Positions 53,145 through 61,047 of a stretch of 61,755 nucleotides of DNA are shown in pieces. Below the pieces are notes generated by a model, which worked only from the letters and a program-made list of their open reading frames with translations, did not search any database and was not told the origin of the DNA. The translations under genes were made by a program, and so were the position numbers. How positions within the stretch are numbered: the first letter of the stretch is position 1; the number at the start of each line of letters is the position of its first letter. This DNA comes from DATJHM01 sp035493895 (GTDB lineage Bacteria; Chloroflexota; Ktedonobacteria; Ktedonobacterales; Ktedonobacteraceae). The stretch spans positions 1 through 61,755 of the forward strand of contig DATJHM010000008.1 of the NCBI GenBank assembly GCA_035493895.1, read 5' to 3'.

Positions 53145-55082
53145 TTAAACAATGGTATACGACCAGAGGCCGCTATCACTGGCTGCATAGAGCACATTTA
53201 CCTGACGCGCAAAACCAGCGGTCAATCTCGCCGGACTGCGTCGCAACGTGAATTGTTTCACGTTTCTCAAGCTCATGCTAAAAAATCCGTCCGAAGATGC
53301 ACCCCAGAGATTGCCCTGGTAGATGGTCAGACTATTATAGATCACTCCACTCTTCAGGGGGAGCAAGCTGCCGGGAAGGATAAAGCGACCGCTGATAGGG
53401 TCGAAGATGAAGAGATAATTCCCGCGATGTCCTGTCGTGATGCCATAGACATATCCATTGTCAGGATTATTGAACAACGCTGTGACCGTAGGATTTGCGC
53501 TCGCAGCTGGAAGTGAATAGGTATGGAGTATCTGCTGTCCGCTTGTGTCCCAGGTAAAAAGTTGCGCTGCCGTTGCCGTTGGTTGTATGCCGGTACCACC
53601 ATAGATCGTGGTGCCTCCAATCAGACAATAGCCGTTATTGCTTCCCTGACAGGCGCGTGTGGTAGTCGCAAGTGCATGAATACTCTGGTTTGTAACTGGA
53701 TAATAGGCCTGTATCGCGTTGGCTCCCTGTGTATGCCAGACCAGCAGCGGCCCCGTCAATTTGCCATACGAGGCCGTTGCGCCAACGTAGAGCGTATTCT
53801 CCGTTGTGCCTGCGATTGCATGTGGACGCAGATCTGTCGGCAGCGTTGTCGCCGGTATTGCCGCCGGATTGGCTTGCCCAAAGGGCACGGTCGGACGATA
53901 TACCGCGAGTGGCGCAGCTGCGTACGTCCCGATATAGAGTTGCCCTTGATACGCCTGAAGTACATAGGGTTGGCCGTCTCCTACCTGCCCATACACGTGC
54001 ACACCTTTCTGCGAGGGGTCATACGAGAGGAAGTCATACGGCAAAACGGTGCCTCCGTAAATCTTGCCATCAGGCCCGCTGCCGATCCTGTAAATGGAGA
54101 GCTTTTTGCCTGCGTAGAGATAGGGATAGCTTCTTGTCGCCGGATTGTTATTGGGATAGTTGACGCTGACGGTGTTGCTCCCGACATTGATAGTGCCACC
54201 ATCTTTCAATACATTCGGAGGAGCAGAACTGGCAGGGGTTGTTGTTGCTATCGCCTGCCCATTGCTCAGAAGATAGTATTCTTTCGTGCCGCCATTCAGT
54301 ATGGAACCGTAGATCTTACCATCTGTGCCACGATAAACCGAACCGAATCCTGCTGTATTGCCGCTAATGCGTTTGATGATCGTATGGGTTGCAATATTGT
54401 AGATTGCAAGCTGATTGCTAATCGAGCCCAGCCCAAGATAGATGTACGGTGCATTTGCCTGTGGATCTGCTGCACACATCCGCACATATTGTTCTTTGCC
54501 TGTTGCATCCATGCTTCCGAGATTGACAATTTGTGGACGGGCTGTCAGCGGATCATAGCTTATCAGATCAGCCGAAGGATAGGTGCAGCCATAGACCGTT
54601 CGATTATATGCGCTGGTCGTAAGCTGCCAGATATAGCTCTGAGCCTGCCTGGTATGTGGATCGACGGGCACCTGTCCCAGATCAAACAGCGTTTGCATCT
54701 GTGGCGTGAATCGCAGGAGATGTGCATGTGGCAATGTGCCGATGTAGATATTCGCATCTGGCCCATTCGTCATTGCCCACGCGGCCTGTTCGCTGCGGAC
54801 CGGCGCTGCATAGACCCGGTACTGTCCACCATTGGGATCGATCGTGACCAGATCCAGTGTGCCATTGATATACGTATAGGTCAGATAGAAGAGTTGCTGA
54901 GATGCAGTCTGTCCGGGACCAAGCAGGCTTGCCTGAATGCCTCCTCGTCCAGAGGCATCTCCCAGAAAGCTATAACCATTCGTTGCCGCCGCATACGCTG
55001 GTTTCTCCACAGAGAATCCAGCGTATGCATTCACTAATAATGGAAAGGAGAACAAGAAGATGAGACAAAAACGTCGCAACAT
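53145..55082 (-). CDS. secreted beta-propeller protein, unknown function
   Basis: A 645-residue exported protein. A signal peptide (about residues 1-31, cleavage near AYA-A) is followed by repeated blades such as GSVYRGTDGKIYGSI, GSGPDGKIYGG and YQGQLYIGTY, of the kind found in NHL/PQQ-like propellers. No catalytic motif is visible. It closes the exopolysaccharide locus on the opposite strand, so it may bind the polymer or modify the cell surface. A long antisense frame on the + strand is a shadow. Confidence 0.8.
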   Translation of the reverse strand: MLRRFCLIFLFSFPLLVNAYAGFSVEKPAYAAATNGYSFLGDASGRGGIQASLLGPGQTASQQLFYLTYTYINGTLDLVTIDPNGGQYRVYAAPVRSEQAAWAMTNGPDANIYIGTLPHAHLLRFTPQMQTLFDLGQVPVDPHTRQAQSYIWQLTTSAYNRTVYGCTYPSADLISYDPLTARPQIVNLGSMDATGKEQYVRMCAADPQANAPYIYLGLGSISNQLAIYNIATHTIIKRISGNTAGFGSVYRGTDGKIYGSILNGGTKEYYLLSNGQAIATTTPASSAPPNVLKDGGTINVGSNTVSVNYPNNNPATRSYPYLYAGKKLSIYRIGSGPDGKIYGGTVLPYDFLSYDPSQKGVHVYGQVGDGQPYVLQAYQGQLYIGTYAAAPLAVYRPTVPFGQANPAAIPATTLPTDLRPHAIAGTTENTLYVGATASYGKLTGPLLVWHTQGANAIQAYYPVTNQSIHALATTTRACQGSNNGYCLIGGTTIYGGTGIQPTATAAQLFTWDTSGQQILHTYSLPAASANPTVTALFNNPDNGYVYGITTGHRGNYLFIFDPISGRFILPGSLLPLKSGVIYNSLTIYQGNLWGASSDGFFSMSLRNVKQFTLRRSPARLTAGFARQVNVLYAASDSGLWSYTIV

Positions 55083-55586
55083 CGTGATAAGCCTCCCGAG
55101 AAACGTGCTTCATCCCTGCCACATTCTCAACTATCAATACCTGTTCTTAGCATAAAGTATGTTGAAGATAAAAAACAACACACTTTTTTCTCATAGAATG
55201 GATTTCTGGTAGACAAATAACGTATTGTTTTCTTGGCGGGCATACTCTACAAGCCATGAAAAATGCTCGCACTTGTAGCTTTCTGAGAAAAAGCTCTTGT
55301 TTGCTAAATATCCACATAAAATTGAGAGAAAGCTCAATCACTAATAGAGGATTTTAGAAATTGTAGGTGGAGATATCTCAACCCATGCGTGGAGAGACGT
55401 GCACATGAAACCTATGCATTGTTTTCCCGGGAGGATCTCAGTATACTTATCTGTATGGACACAATATAGCTGCATGAAATCGTTGCCAACAGGGATAAGT
55501 GTGCTCTGGTGATATTTCCATAACCGGAGCATTTCATGCAAGCATTTCACTGGGTAGGTCCGCCCAACGATAGAAAAGGATATATT
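55083..55586. other. AT-rich intergenic region
   Basis: About 500 nt between the secreted propeller gene and a sugar isomerase-like gene that point away from each other. Short frames on the minus strand have no good start or recognisable sequence. AAAAGGA at 55572-55578 sets the start of the next gene. Confidence 0.4.
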
Positions 55587-56435
55587 GTGAAACTTGGTTT
55601 TCTAACTGGCAATGTTGCCGACATCGAGAAAGCGGCGCGCTTTGGCTTTACAGGTATTGAAATCAGTGCTGATGCCTTTGGAAACATCGTAGACGACCGG
55701 CTCGATAAGAATAAGGTCTCTCAGGCCCGCGAGTTGAGCCAGCGCTACAATATCGAGATTACGGCTCTGGCCTACTACGGTCTGTCCCGCGTCAAGACAG
55801 TAGCGGTCTCTGATCTCTACGCTCGTGTCTTCGACATTGCTGAGGCGCTAGGAGTTCATGTGATCTCCAGTATGGCTGGTTTTGACGCCGATCGCGATTG
55901 GCATGGCAATATCCAGTTATTTGCTGATCGTTTTGGACCTGTTGCCGCTCTGGCAGAGCAGCGCAATCTTCGCCTCGCCTTTGAGAACTGGATGGGCTTC
56001 AGCGGTCACGTTCCCTTTCGTCCCGTCAATCTCGGTGGTTCTCCTGATACCTGGGATGCAATGTTTAAAGCAGTCCCTTCCAAAGCGCTTGGGCTGGAAT
56101 TTGATCCTTCTCACCTCTACTGGCAAGGGATTGATCATATTCGCGCTCTGTTAGAGTTTCAAGATCGTATTTACCATGTCCATGCTAAAGATACGCAGAT
56201 GCTGCCCGAACGTCGTTATCGAGGCGGTATAAACGGTGACTATTTCCGCTTCCGTATCCCTGGCTATGGCGAGATTAACTGGCCCCAGTTTATTTCTACG
56301 CTCACTGAAATCGGCTACGATGGCGGAGTGGCTATTGAACATGAAGATCCCATTTACTGGGATGATCGCTTTGATGAAGGTCTCGTGCGTGGCTGGCAGG
56401 TGCTAAACCCGCTCATTCATCCACAATCTCGTTAA
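55587..56435 (+). CDS. sugar phosphate isomerase/epimerase (TIM-barrel, AP endonuclease 2-like fold)
   Basis: A 282-residue protein of the xylose-isomerase-like TIM-barrel group. Metal ligands are suggested by AFENW, LEFDPSHLYW, HVHAKD and AIEHEDP, in the order expected of this family. It probably isomerises or epimerises a sugar or keto-sugar. The start is the GTG at 55587, 8 nt after AAAAGGA; the in-frame ATG at 55536 lacks such a site. It stands alone, so the pathway is unknown. Confidence 0.87.
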   Translation: MKLGFLTGNVADIEKAARFGFTGIEISADAFGNIVDDRLDKNKVSQARELSQRYNIEITALAYYGLSRVKTVAVSDLYARVFDIAEALGVHVISSMAGFDADRDWHGNIQLFADRFGPVAALAEQRNLRLAFENWMGFSGHVPFRPVNLGGSPDTWDAMFKAVPSKALGLEFDPSHLYWQGIDHIRALLEFQDRIYHVHAKDTQMLPERRYRGGINGDYFRFRIPGYGEINWPQFISTLTEIGYDGGVAIEHEDPIYWDDRFDEGLVRGWQVLNPLIHPQSR

Positions 56436-56750
56436 GCAAGCAGGTTTACCATAAAGGTTACTATTCATTTGTGCCCATGCGCATTCAGTTCCGCCACGTA
56501 GACTCAGTAGTGGCACGGTGGAGTGAAACGCAACTGTGCCTGCGAACTCGCTCAACCCCTCTCGCCCTTGAGAGGAGAGGCGGTTCACTTCATGTATATG
56601 GTACTATTCATCTGCGCCAGAGGTAGCGCGAGCAACGGTCGCCGCTCATGCTACCTCTACAAAAGGTAAAATCTGTGTTGCTACGTATTGGATAGGCCTG
56701 TCTCTCTATCTCTCTCCTGATACTGATAAAAGGATCTTTCCTTCTGGTCA
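56436..56750. other. intergenic region with a 12-bp interrupted hairpin
   Basis: No gene is visible. GAGGTAGC (56620-56627) and GAGC (56630-56633) pair with GCTC (56644-56647) and GCTACCTC (56650-56657). The phrase ACTATTCA recurs three times (near 56461, 56603 and 56751), which may be remains of a dispersed repeat. Confidence 0.5.
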
Positions 56751-57092
56751 CTATTCACTTCCAGGATCTACTGTAGGAATAGAGGTATCCTGAAAGAGCT
56801 CTTGTTCTAGATTCTCTGCTGGTTCCGGCGCAGTATCCAACGGGGTCGCCGGAGTAATTATGCCGATCAGCAGCCTGACAATGCCAATAATGATGAGCAG
56901 CACACCCAGACCAAGCAAGAGTGCACTCGACGTGCTTCCTGTCTGGGCGAGCATCAATGTAAGTATGAGGACAAGTATCCCGATAATGAGGATGATTGTA
57001 CCGCTTCCAATATACTTATTCCACTTTATTCTCACTGCTCGATCAAAACTGCGAAGGCGACCTGTTGTAATGTTGTTTGTGTCCTCTGTCAT
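56751..57092 (-). CDS. small two-TM membrane protein, unknown function
   Basis: A 113-residue protein that I do not recognise. A basic N-terminus (RAVRIKWNKYIG) is followed by two hydrophobic segments (about 28-48 and 56-78) joined by a short loop, and then an acidic Pro-rich tail. Short gene of the DUF-type membrane kind. The ATG has AAAGGA upstream on the minus strand, and the composition is typical of coding DNA. Confidence 0.7.
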   Translation of the reverse strand: MTEDTNNITTGRLRSFDRAVRIKWNKYIGSGTIILIIGILVLILTLMLAQTGSTSSALLLGLGVLLIIIGIVRLLIGIITPATPLDTAPEPAENLEQELFQDTSIPTVDPGSE

Positions 57093-57303
57093 GTCGGCAT
57101 CCTTTCTTGGGAACGCAAAGAGCCACAGCGCCTGGAAGGCTTTCTGCTCTTAGTATACGTTATGCTGTTTACACGAACAATATAAGATAGAGTGTGACTT
57201 ATTCGAAAATATTGAAATATCTATTATGGCTCTGTTTTATCTCCAATGCCGCGTGTTCTGATATGAAAGAGAAGCTTGCAAAAGTGAATGTTTTAGCCTC
57301 ACC

Positions 57304-57331
57304 TTGACTTTTTGCTATGGATACGTATAAT
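57304..57331 (+). promoter_or_regulatory. promoter of the ribbon-helix-helix gene
   Basis: TTGACT (57304-57309), a 16-nt spacer and a perfect TATAAT (57326-57331). The predicted start is near 57338. Confidence 0.8.
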
Positions 57332-57359
57332 ACGTATAGATGATGCGCATTATACGTAT
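57321..57359. promoter_or_regulatory. triple ATACGTAT palindromic operator
   Basis: The 8-bp palindrome ATACGTAT occurs at 57321-57328, 57330-57337 and 57352-57359. The first two overlap the -10 box; the third lies 20 nt before the start codon. Short palindromes in tandem are the usual DNA target of ribbon-helix-helix dimers. Confidence 0.75.
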
Positions 57360-57379
57360 TGATCGAAGGGATAGTCGTC

Positions 57380-58069
57380 ATGGCTCGTTTGAATATTACG
57401 CTTCCAGATGTGCTCTATGCCCGCCTGGAACAGCTTCGTGATCGGATCAACCTCTCAAAAGTCTGTGCTATAGCATTAGAAAAGGAAGTAATGATGCTCG
57501 AAGGACAACCTACCATCACTGATCCCCGAATTGCTCAACTCCTCCAGAGGCTTCAGAGTACTCGTGAACGCTGGCATCAGCGCGGCTACGAAGATGGAGT
57601 CGAGTGGGCTGTGGAACTGGCCACGCGTGACGAATTGCAGGGTGTGGCAACCCATCTCGCAGAGCAGGACGGACGGCAGCTTGCCGAATTTCTCCAGATG
57701 CGGAGCAAGCTCACTCTCGCGACGCGTTTTGCGCCACCGCCTCCGCCACCACCTATGCACCATGTGCAGCCACCTATGCAGAGAGCCGTTTTTCATGCAT
57801 CCCCGTCATCCGTTAAAGCCATGCCACCAATACCACCTGGTACTGAGAACGTCTTTTACCATCATGTCGGCATGCCGTTTCCAGGCTTTCCCGAATCATT
57901 TCACCCGGCAGAGCGTCTTCAATACTGGCAGGATCAAGATCGTGAAAAGAGTGCGGGAGGGCAAGGGGGCGGAGCCACCCGTATTGAAGTTGATGAAAGC
58001 GCCTATCTGGAAGGCTGGCGTGATGCCGTCAAAGGTATCTGGCAGACCATCGCGCCTGCTCTCTCCTGA
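57380..58069 (+). CDS. ribbon-helix-helix DNA-binding protein with proline-rich C-terminal part
   Basis: A 229-residue protein. The first ~45 residues form a CopG/MetJ-type ribbon-helix-helix domain (MARLNITLPDVLYARLEQL...LSKVCAIALEKEV). The remainder is far larger than in typical CopG proteins: a helical EDGVEWAVELATRDELQGV region, a Pro run (seven prolines after FA), and a C-terminal YLEGWRDAVKGIW helix. The start ATG at 57380 has GAAGGGA at 9 nt. Three ATACGTAT palindromes over its promoter point to autoregulation. It has no antitoxin-type toxin partner beside it. Confidence 0.82.
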   Translation: MARLNITLPDVLYARLEQLRDRINLSKVCAIALEKEVMMLEGQPTITDPRIAQLLQRLQSTRERWHQRGYEDGVEWAVELATRDELQGVATHLAEQDGRQLAEFLQMRSKLTLATRFAPPPPPPPMHHVQPPMQRAVFHASPSSVKAMPPIPPGTENVFYHHVGMPFPGFPESFHPAERLQYWQDQDREKSAGGQGGGATRIEVDESAYLEGWRDAVKGIWQTIAPALS

Positions 58070-58127
58070 AACGCGACAAAGGGATAGACAAATTTGGGGA
58101 TAGCCTGTGGAGATATAACATCGTCAT

Positions 58128-58169
58128 AAAAAGAGCCCTCCACCCGCTCTATAAGCTGGATGAAGGGCT
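58128..58169 (-). terminator. terminator of tRNA-Met
   Basis: On the minus strand AGCCCTTCATCC pairs (with some wobble) with GGGTGGAGGGCT and is followed by CTTTTTATG. It starts a few nt after the tRNA 3' end and may also stop the convergent regulator transcript. Confidence 0.8.
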
Positions 58170-58172
58170 TGC

Positions 58173-58248
58173 TGGTAGCGGCGACAGGAATCGAACCTGT
58201 GACACAGGGCTTATGAGTCCCTTGCTCTACCGACTGAGCTACGCCGCC
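58173..58248 (-). tRNA. tRNA-Met (CAT anticodon)
   Basis: A complete tRNA on the minus strand. The acceptor is GGCGGCG/CGCCGCT (G1-U72 wobble) with discriminator A and encoded CCA. The D arm is GCTC/GAGC, the anticodon loop CTCATAA gives CAT, and the T arm is ACAGG-TTCGATT-CCTGT. An A-G mismatch closes the anticodon stem (31-39). It reads as elongator methionine, although a lysidine-type tRNA-Ile cannot be excluded from the anticodon alone. Confidence 0.93.
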
Positions 58249-58448
58249 AGACTGGCTTGTAGAGCCACTTCACGCAATTCCTACATTCACAGTTTCTCAA
58301 GAGTCTCTTGCTGTGAGCTGTCGGCCTCTTGCTCTACGGGGAGTAGAATATCATATATCTCCGTGCTCGTCAATACTTTCCAGGGCCGTTTTGATAAGAC
58401 GGTGGTAAGCTCACGGGATAGGCAATCAAGAAAAAGCTATTCCATAAA

Positions 58449-58488
58449 GAGAAGTCCGAAGCCTTTTTACAAGGGCTTCGGACTTCTC
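58449..58488 (-). terminator. 15-bp hairpin, terminator left from a lost tRNA gene
   Basis: GAGAAGTCCGAAGCC (58449-58463) pairs perfectly with 58474-58488. On the minus strand it follows the tRNA 3' fragment at 58500-58525 and is followed by TTTATGG, the position of a tRNA terminator. Confidence 0.6.
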
Positions 58489-58499
58489 AAAAATGTTCT

Positions 58500-58525
58500 T
58501 GGTAGCGGGAACAGGATTCGAACTC
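58500..58525 (-). other. tRNA 3'-end fragment, candidate attachment site
   Basis: On the minus strand GAGTTCGAATCCTGTTCCCG then CTACCA reads as T loop, 3' half of the T stem, 3' half of an acceptor stem, discriminator and CCA. The 5' side of the T stem is wrong (CTGAG where ACAGG is needed) and the other arms are absent. Such 3' ends with CCA are left where an integrative element has used a tRNA gene as target. Confidence 0.65.
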
Positions 58526-58839
58526 AGCCATTCGCTGACATTCGTGACATGCCTCCGTGTGCTCAACAGGCCGATTCATCGTTCGTCTGATGCCACTGTT
58601 TTCATGGTATGTTGTCGTCGTTGCTACACAGTTGCTACACGAATGTTCTCAGCATCTCTTGCGAGGCGTTGGGAACATCCGTGTAGGAGGGAGGACAGAT
58701 TTTTTTCAGTGGTGAGCTTTTGTTGGATTTAGATCTATGGTAGTCTACGCGTCTATGCTGAACTGCGAACGCAGCAAGTAGGGTGTGGCAAGCAGAGCAC
58801 TCGATGCTTGACGCAGCGGGTGGTTTATCCTGTATGAGC
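58526..58839. other. non-coding region, possible integrase remnant
   Basis: No intact gene. On the minus strand a frame just upstream of the tRNA fragment reads SYTDVPNASQEMLRTFV and then stops near 58639. That is faintly like the end of a tyrosine recombinase. The match is too weak for a call. Confidence 0.3.
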
Positions 58840-59052
58840 TTAGCCCAGGAGATGATAGAGAACCAAAATTACCTCTTCTGCTTCTGGCGTTTTTGCATAA
58901 CCATATGGATCATCCCCATACACGCCGATCCAACCAAACGACCTACGAATGTAAAGAGGATAATCCATCAATGCATCCTCATCTCCTCCTAAACGGCCAT
59001 TTGCAATGATCTCCTGAATTTTCATCGGTGATACGTTTTCTTCTCCCTTCAT
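58840..59052 (-). CDS. small hypothetical protein, possible immunity-locus gene
   Basis: A 70-residue acidic protein that I do not recognise. Its ATG follows directly on the stop codon of the upstream gene (TGA-ATG) and AAAGGAG lies 11 nt before it, so it is coupled with that gene. Aromatic-rich in the middle (RRSFGWIGVYGDDPYGYAK). It has no signal peptide or membrane span. Its place behind decayed toxin genes suggests an immunity-related role. Confidence 0.6.
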   Translation of the reverse strand: MKGEENVSPMKIQEIIANGRLGGDEDALMDYPLYIRRSFGWIGVYGDDPYGYAKTPEAEEVILVLYHLLG

Positions 59053-59547
59053 TCAAAAGCGTTCTCCTTTAACGAGACGCGTGAGCTCCTCATTTTGCCA
59101 GAGATGACCATCTAATTTATCTACAAGAACAAAGTGCCCATTTGGTACTCTTCCTTCCTTTGTCATGCGTTCTGAATGCGCTCCGAACTCCCAGTAACAG
59201 GGATAGTCATCATGAAAAAAGACTGGTCCTATGGTATCAGTTGGGTCATACATACTATGTTCCTTTTCTATCGCGTCGGTGGCAATGGACAGAGCCTCTT
59301 CAGAAGAGAGGGGAGGATGATGGTAGGAAGCAGGAAAGTAGTATCCTTCGCTTCCCGCTGCAATAAATCGTTCCAACAACCGTCTCGCCATCTCCTTTGA
59401 CAATTCTAATCCTAATGCCCCTGGGACACATGACCGAGACACTATTCTACGCTGCAATGCAGGATCTATGAGCGAGGGCACTGCCTGGACAAGGTCGCTG
59501 ATCTCTGGCGCCTGGAGTAAGGTTGCCTTCAGATACACATCATACAT
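59053..59547 (-). CDS. hypothetical protein, candidate immunity protein
   Basis: A 164-residue cytosolic protein that I do not recognise. It begins MYDVYLKATLLQAPEI and has a conserved-looking helix LSKEMARRLLERFIAAGSEGYY and an EFGAHSERM segment. The ATG at 59547 has AGGAGAG upstream; the ATG at 59586 is less well placed. Its start overlaps the last codons of a toxin-like reading frame remnant (59540-59701) in the ATGTATGA manner common to toxin-immunity pairs. It is acidic, as many immunity proteins are. Confidence 0.6.
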   Translation of the reverse strand: MYDVYLKATLLQAPEISDLVQAVPSLIDPALQRRIVSRSCVPGALGLELSKEMARRLLERFIAAGSEGYYFPASYHHPPLSSEEALSIATDAIEKEHSMYDPTDTIGPVFFHDDYPCYWEFGAHSERMTKEGRVPNGHFVLVDKLDGHLWQNEELTRLVKGERF

Positions 59548-59701
59548 CGAAGCTCTCTCCTGGCAACCTTTTTTTACGCTTTTCATGTATTCCTATATTT
59601 CTATCCATCTGCTTTTTCACAAAGGACACCAATTGCTCCCCTTTCTCAGTATCAACAACACCCACAATTCCATCATAACGCAATGACGACGTATCGCTCT
59701 G
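59540..59701 (-). pseudogene. 3' end of a lost toxin reading frame (copy 1)
   Basis: A 53-codon frame without a start reads SSLRYDGIVGVVDTEKGEQL and continues to KRLPGESFDV and a stop that overlaps the start of the downstream gene. A related segment at about 59968-60050 reads GISVVNKRRGGQIAPFVKG. The two DNA stretches are clearly similar. I interpret it as the tail of an Rhs-type toxin gene whose front has been lost. Confidence 0.5.
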
Positions 59702-59708
59702 TCACCAT

Positions 59709-60096
59709 CTACCATTGCCTCTTCTTACGCAGCTCTACAATACCTGCACTGGCAAGGTTTCCTTTCGCATTTCCTACTAATTGGCCACCTTGCCACTTTA
59801 GCAACAACAGCCATTTGCCTTTTTTCGAACTCAATTGCGTTTGGCACTCCTCCCTCCCTGTGTTCATCGCTCGGGGTCGCGGCTCCCTGCTCCCTCACGC
59901 TCGCGTGTTGTTGATAAAAGAGAAGGTCGCCACTTGTACCCTTTTCTTTAACAGATTCCTTATGTTTGTATATTTCTATTCTTCTGCCTTTAACAAAAGG
60001 GGCTATTTGGCCTCCTCTTCTTTTATTAACAACAGAAATTCCAAGATTTACTCTGACTTCATGATCGTTACTGGGACCCGGAAGCCTTTTCCTCAA
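59709..60096 (-). pseudogene. decayed toxin-tail copies 2 and 3
   Basis: No intact gene. At 59709-59867 a 52-codon frame ends QGGQLVGNAKGNLASAGIVE and a short basic tail. At about 59940-60060 another frame contains GISVVNKRRGGQIAPFVKG. Both resemble the remnant at 59540-59701 in order of motifs (GGQ/GEQ-hydrophobic-basic tail). Frames shift between copies, so the segment is a graveyard of duplicated toxin ends. Copy 2 is the weakest match. Confidence 0.4.
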
Positions 60097-60127
60097 AAGA
60101 CACAGTCTGAAGCATTTCAGTTATCGT

Positions 60128-60517
60128 TTAATACCAGACGATGTTGTCTGGACGCTGTCCCGTAGCAAGAAAGCGTCGCATAGCTTCGCGGGCGTCCGCA
60201 ATAGGTATTGTGTAGCGTTTCTCAATCTCCGAGTAAGAACCCCGAGCATCGAAGACAAACACCTGATCTCCATCTTCTTCCCAGCGACCTAAACAACCAA
60301 CTACTAGAGGGTGGCTCGTTGGCGAATAAAAATTGACAGGAGTAATAACATCACCAACGACTATGGATAATGCAGGAACTGCATCTGCTACGAGATCAAC
60401 AGAGAAAGGTCGTTCATTAGTTGCTTGTAGCGTAAGTTGGTCAAGTAGACGATCAAGCTCCTCAACTGAAGAAGCTTCAGCACGTTGATCCTTATCCCAT
60501 TCAAGATAGGTACTCAT
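60128..60517 (-). CDS. Imm1-type immunity protein
   Basis: A 129-residue cytosolic protein. The pattern SSVEELDRLLDQL, then a beta-rich middle with GDQVFVFDARG, and the end RFLATGQRPDNIVWY fits the Imm1 family of polymorphic-toxin immunity proteins as I know it. The ATG at 60517 has GGGAG 8 nt upstream on the minus strand. The frame is open into the Rhs fragment upstream, but the ribosome binding site marks the real start. No toxin domain remains beside it, so it is an orphan immunity gene. Confidence 0.72.
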   Translation of the reverse strand: MSTYLEWDKDQRAEASSVEELDRLLDQLTLQATNERPFSVDLVADAVPALSIVVGDVITPVNFYSPTSHPLVVGCLGRWEEDGDQVFVFDARGSYSEIEKRYTIPIADAREAMRRFLATGQRPDNIVWY

Positions 60518-60634
60518 ATATGATTCTCCCATATTGTTATCAACTAGCTTAATGTGAACAAACAAGTTTATGACATTCTTCACCAAATACTGTTTCTTCT
60601 TGTGACACAATCTTGCGCTATGAGCAACTCTACA

Positions 60635-61047
60635 AACAAAGGGGAACGTCGTCAGCGAAGTCCCACTCAGGCTCGTCGTGCGTTTGAGCACGCGGTTGCC
60701 CGCGGAATCGTAGACATACCACTCCTGATTGGTCGAGCCTGCATTCCATTGCGTAAAGTGATCGAGCGCATCGTAGGAGAGCGTGGCCGTCGTGCCCGCG
60801 TAGAACCGTGACGTCACGTTGCCCCACGCGTCGTAGCTGCTGGTGTAGACCGCTGTGCCCTTGCTGGAGCAGGTCGCGCCACTGGCATAGAGGCCCGTCA
60901 ATTGGTGCGGATGCGTGCTGTCACAGTAAAGGTATTGTTGGGTCGTGGCCCCGCCGTTGAGGTGGCCCTGCCAGAGTTGGCCCAGATGCGTGTAGGCGTA
61001 GGGAGCGCTTTCCGTGCCACCACTGAGGCCATTGGCAAGCGTACCAT
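60635..61047 (-). pseudogene. Rhs/YD-repeat protein fragment
   Basis: About 137 codons without a start. YD-repeat motifs are visible: SSYDAWGNVTSRFYAGTTA, LSYDALDHFTQWNAGSTNQ and YVYDSAGNRVLKRT. The front is cut by the transposase-bearing sequence near 61047. The end runs into unrelated DNA after FPFV instead of the usual Rhs core boundary and toxin domain. It is the remnant of a large Rhs toxin. Confidence 0.85.

Noticed and set aside
53523..55037. 504-codon open frame on the + strand
   Set aside because: It is antisense to the secreted propeller gene, whose signal peptide and blade repeats make sense. The antisense protein is rich in Cys/Arg/Ile without pattern and has no good start.
58526..58700. 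Integrase gene beside the tRNA fragment
   Set aside because: Only 17 codons (SYTDVPNASQEMLRTFV) look faintly like a recombinase end; too short to call.
59683..60165. 160-codon frame on the + strand
   Set aside because: All surrounding remnants read on the minus strand; this frame is Phe/Ser-rich without pattern and overlaps the Imm1-type gene end.
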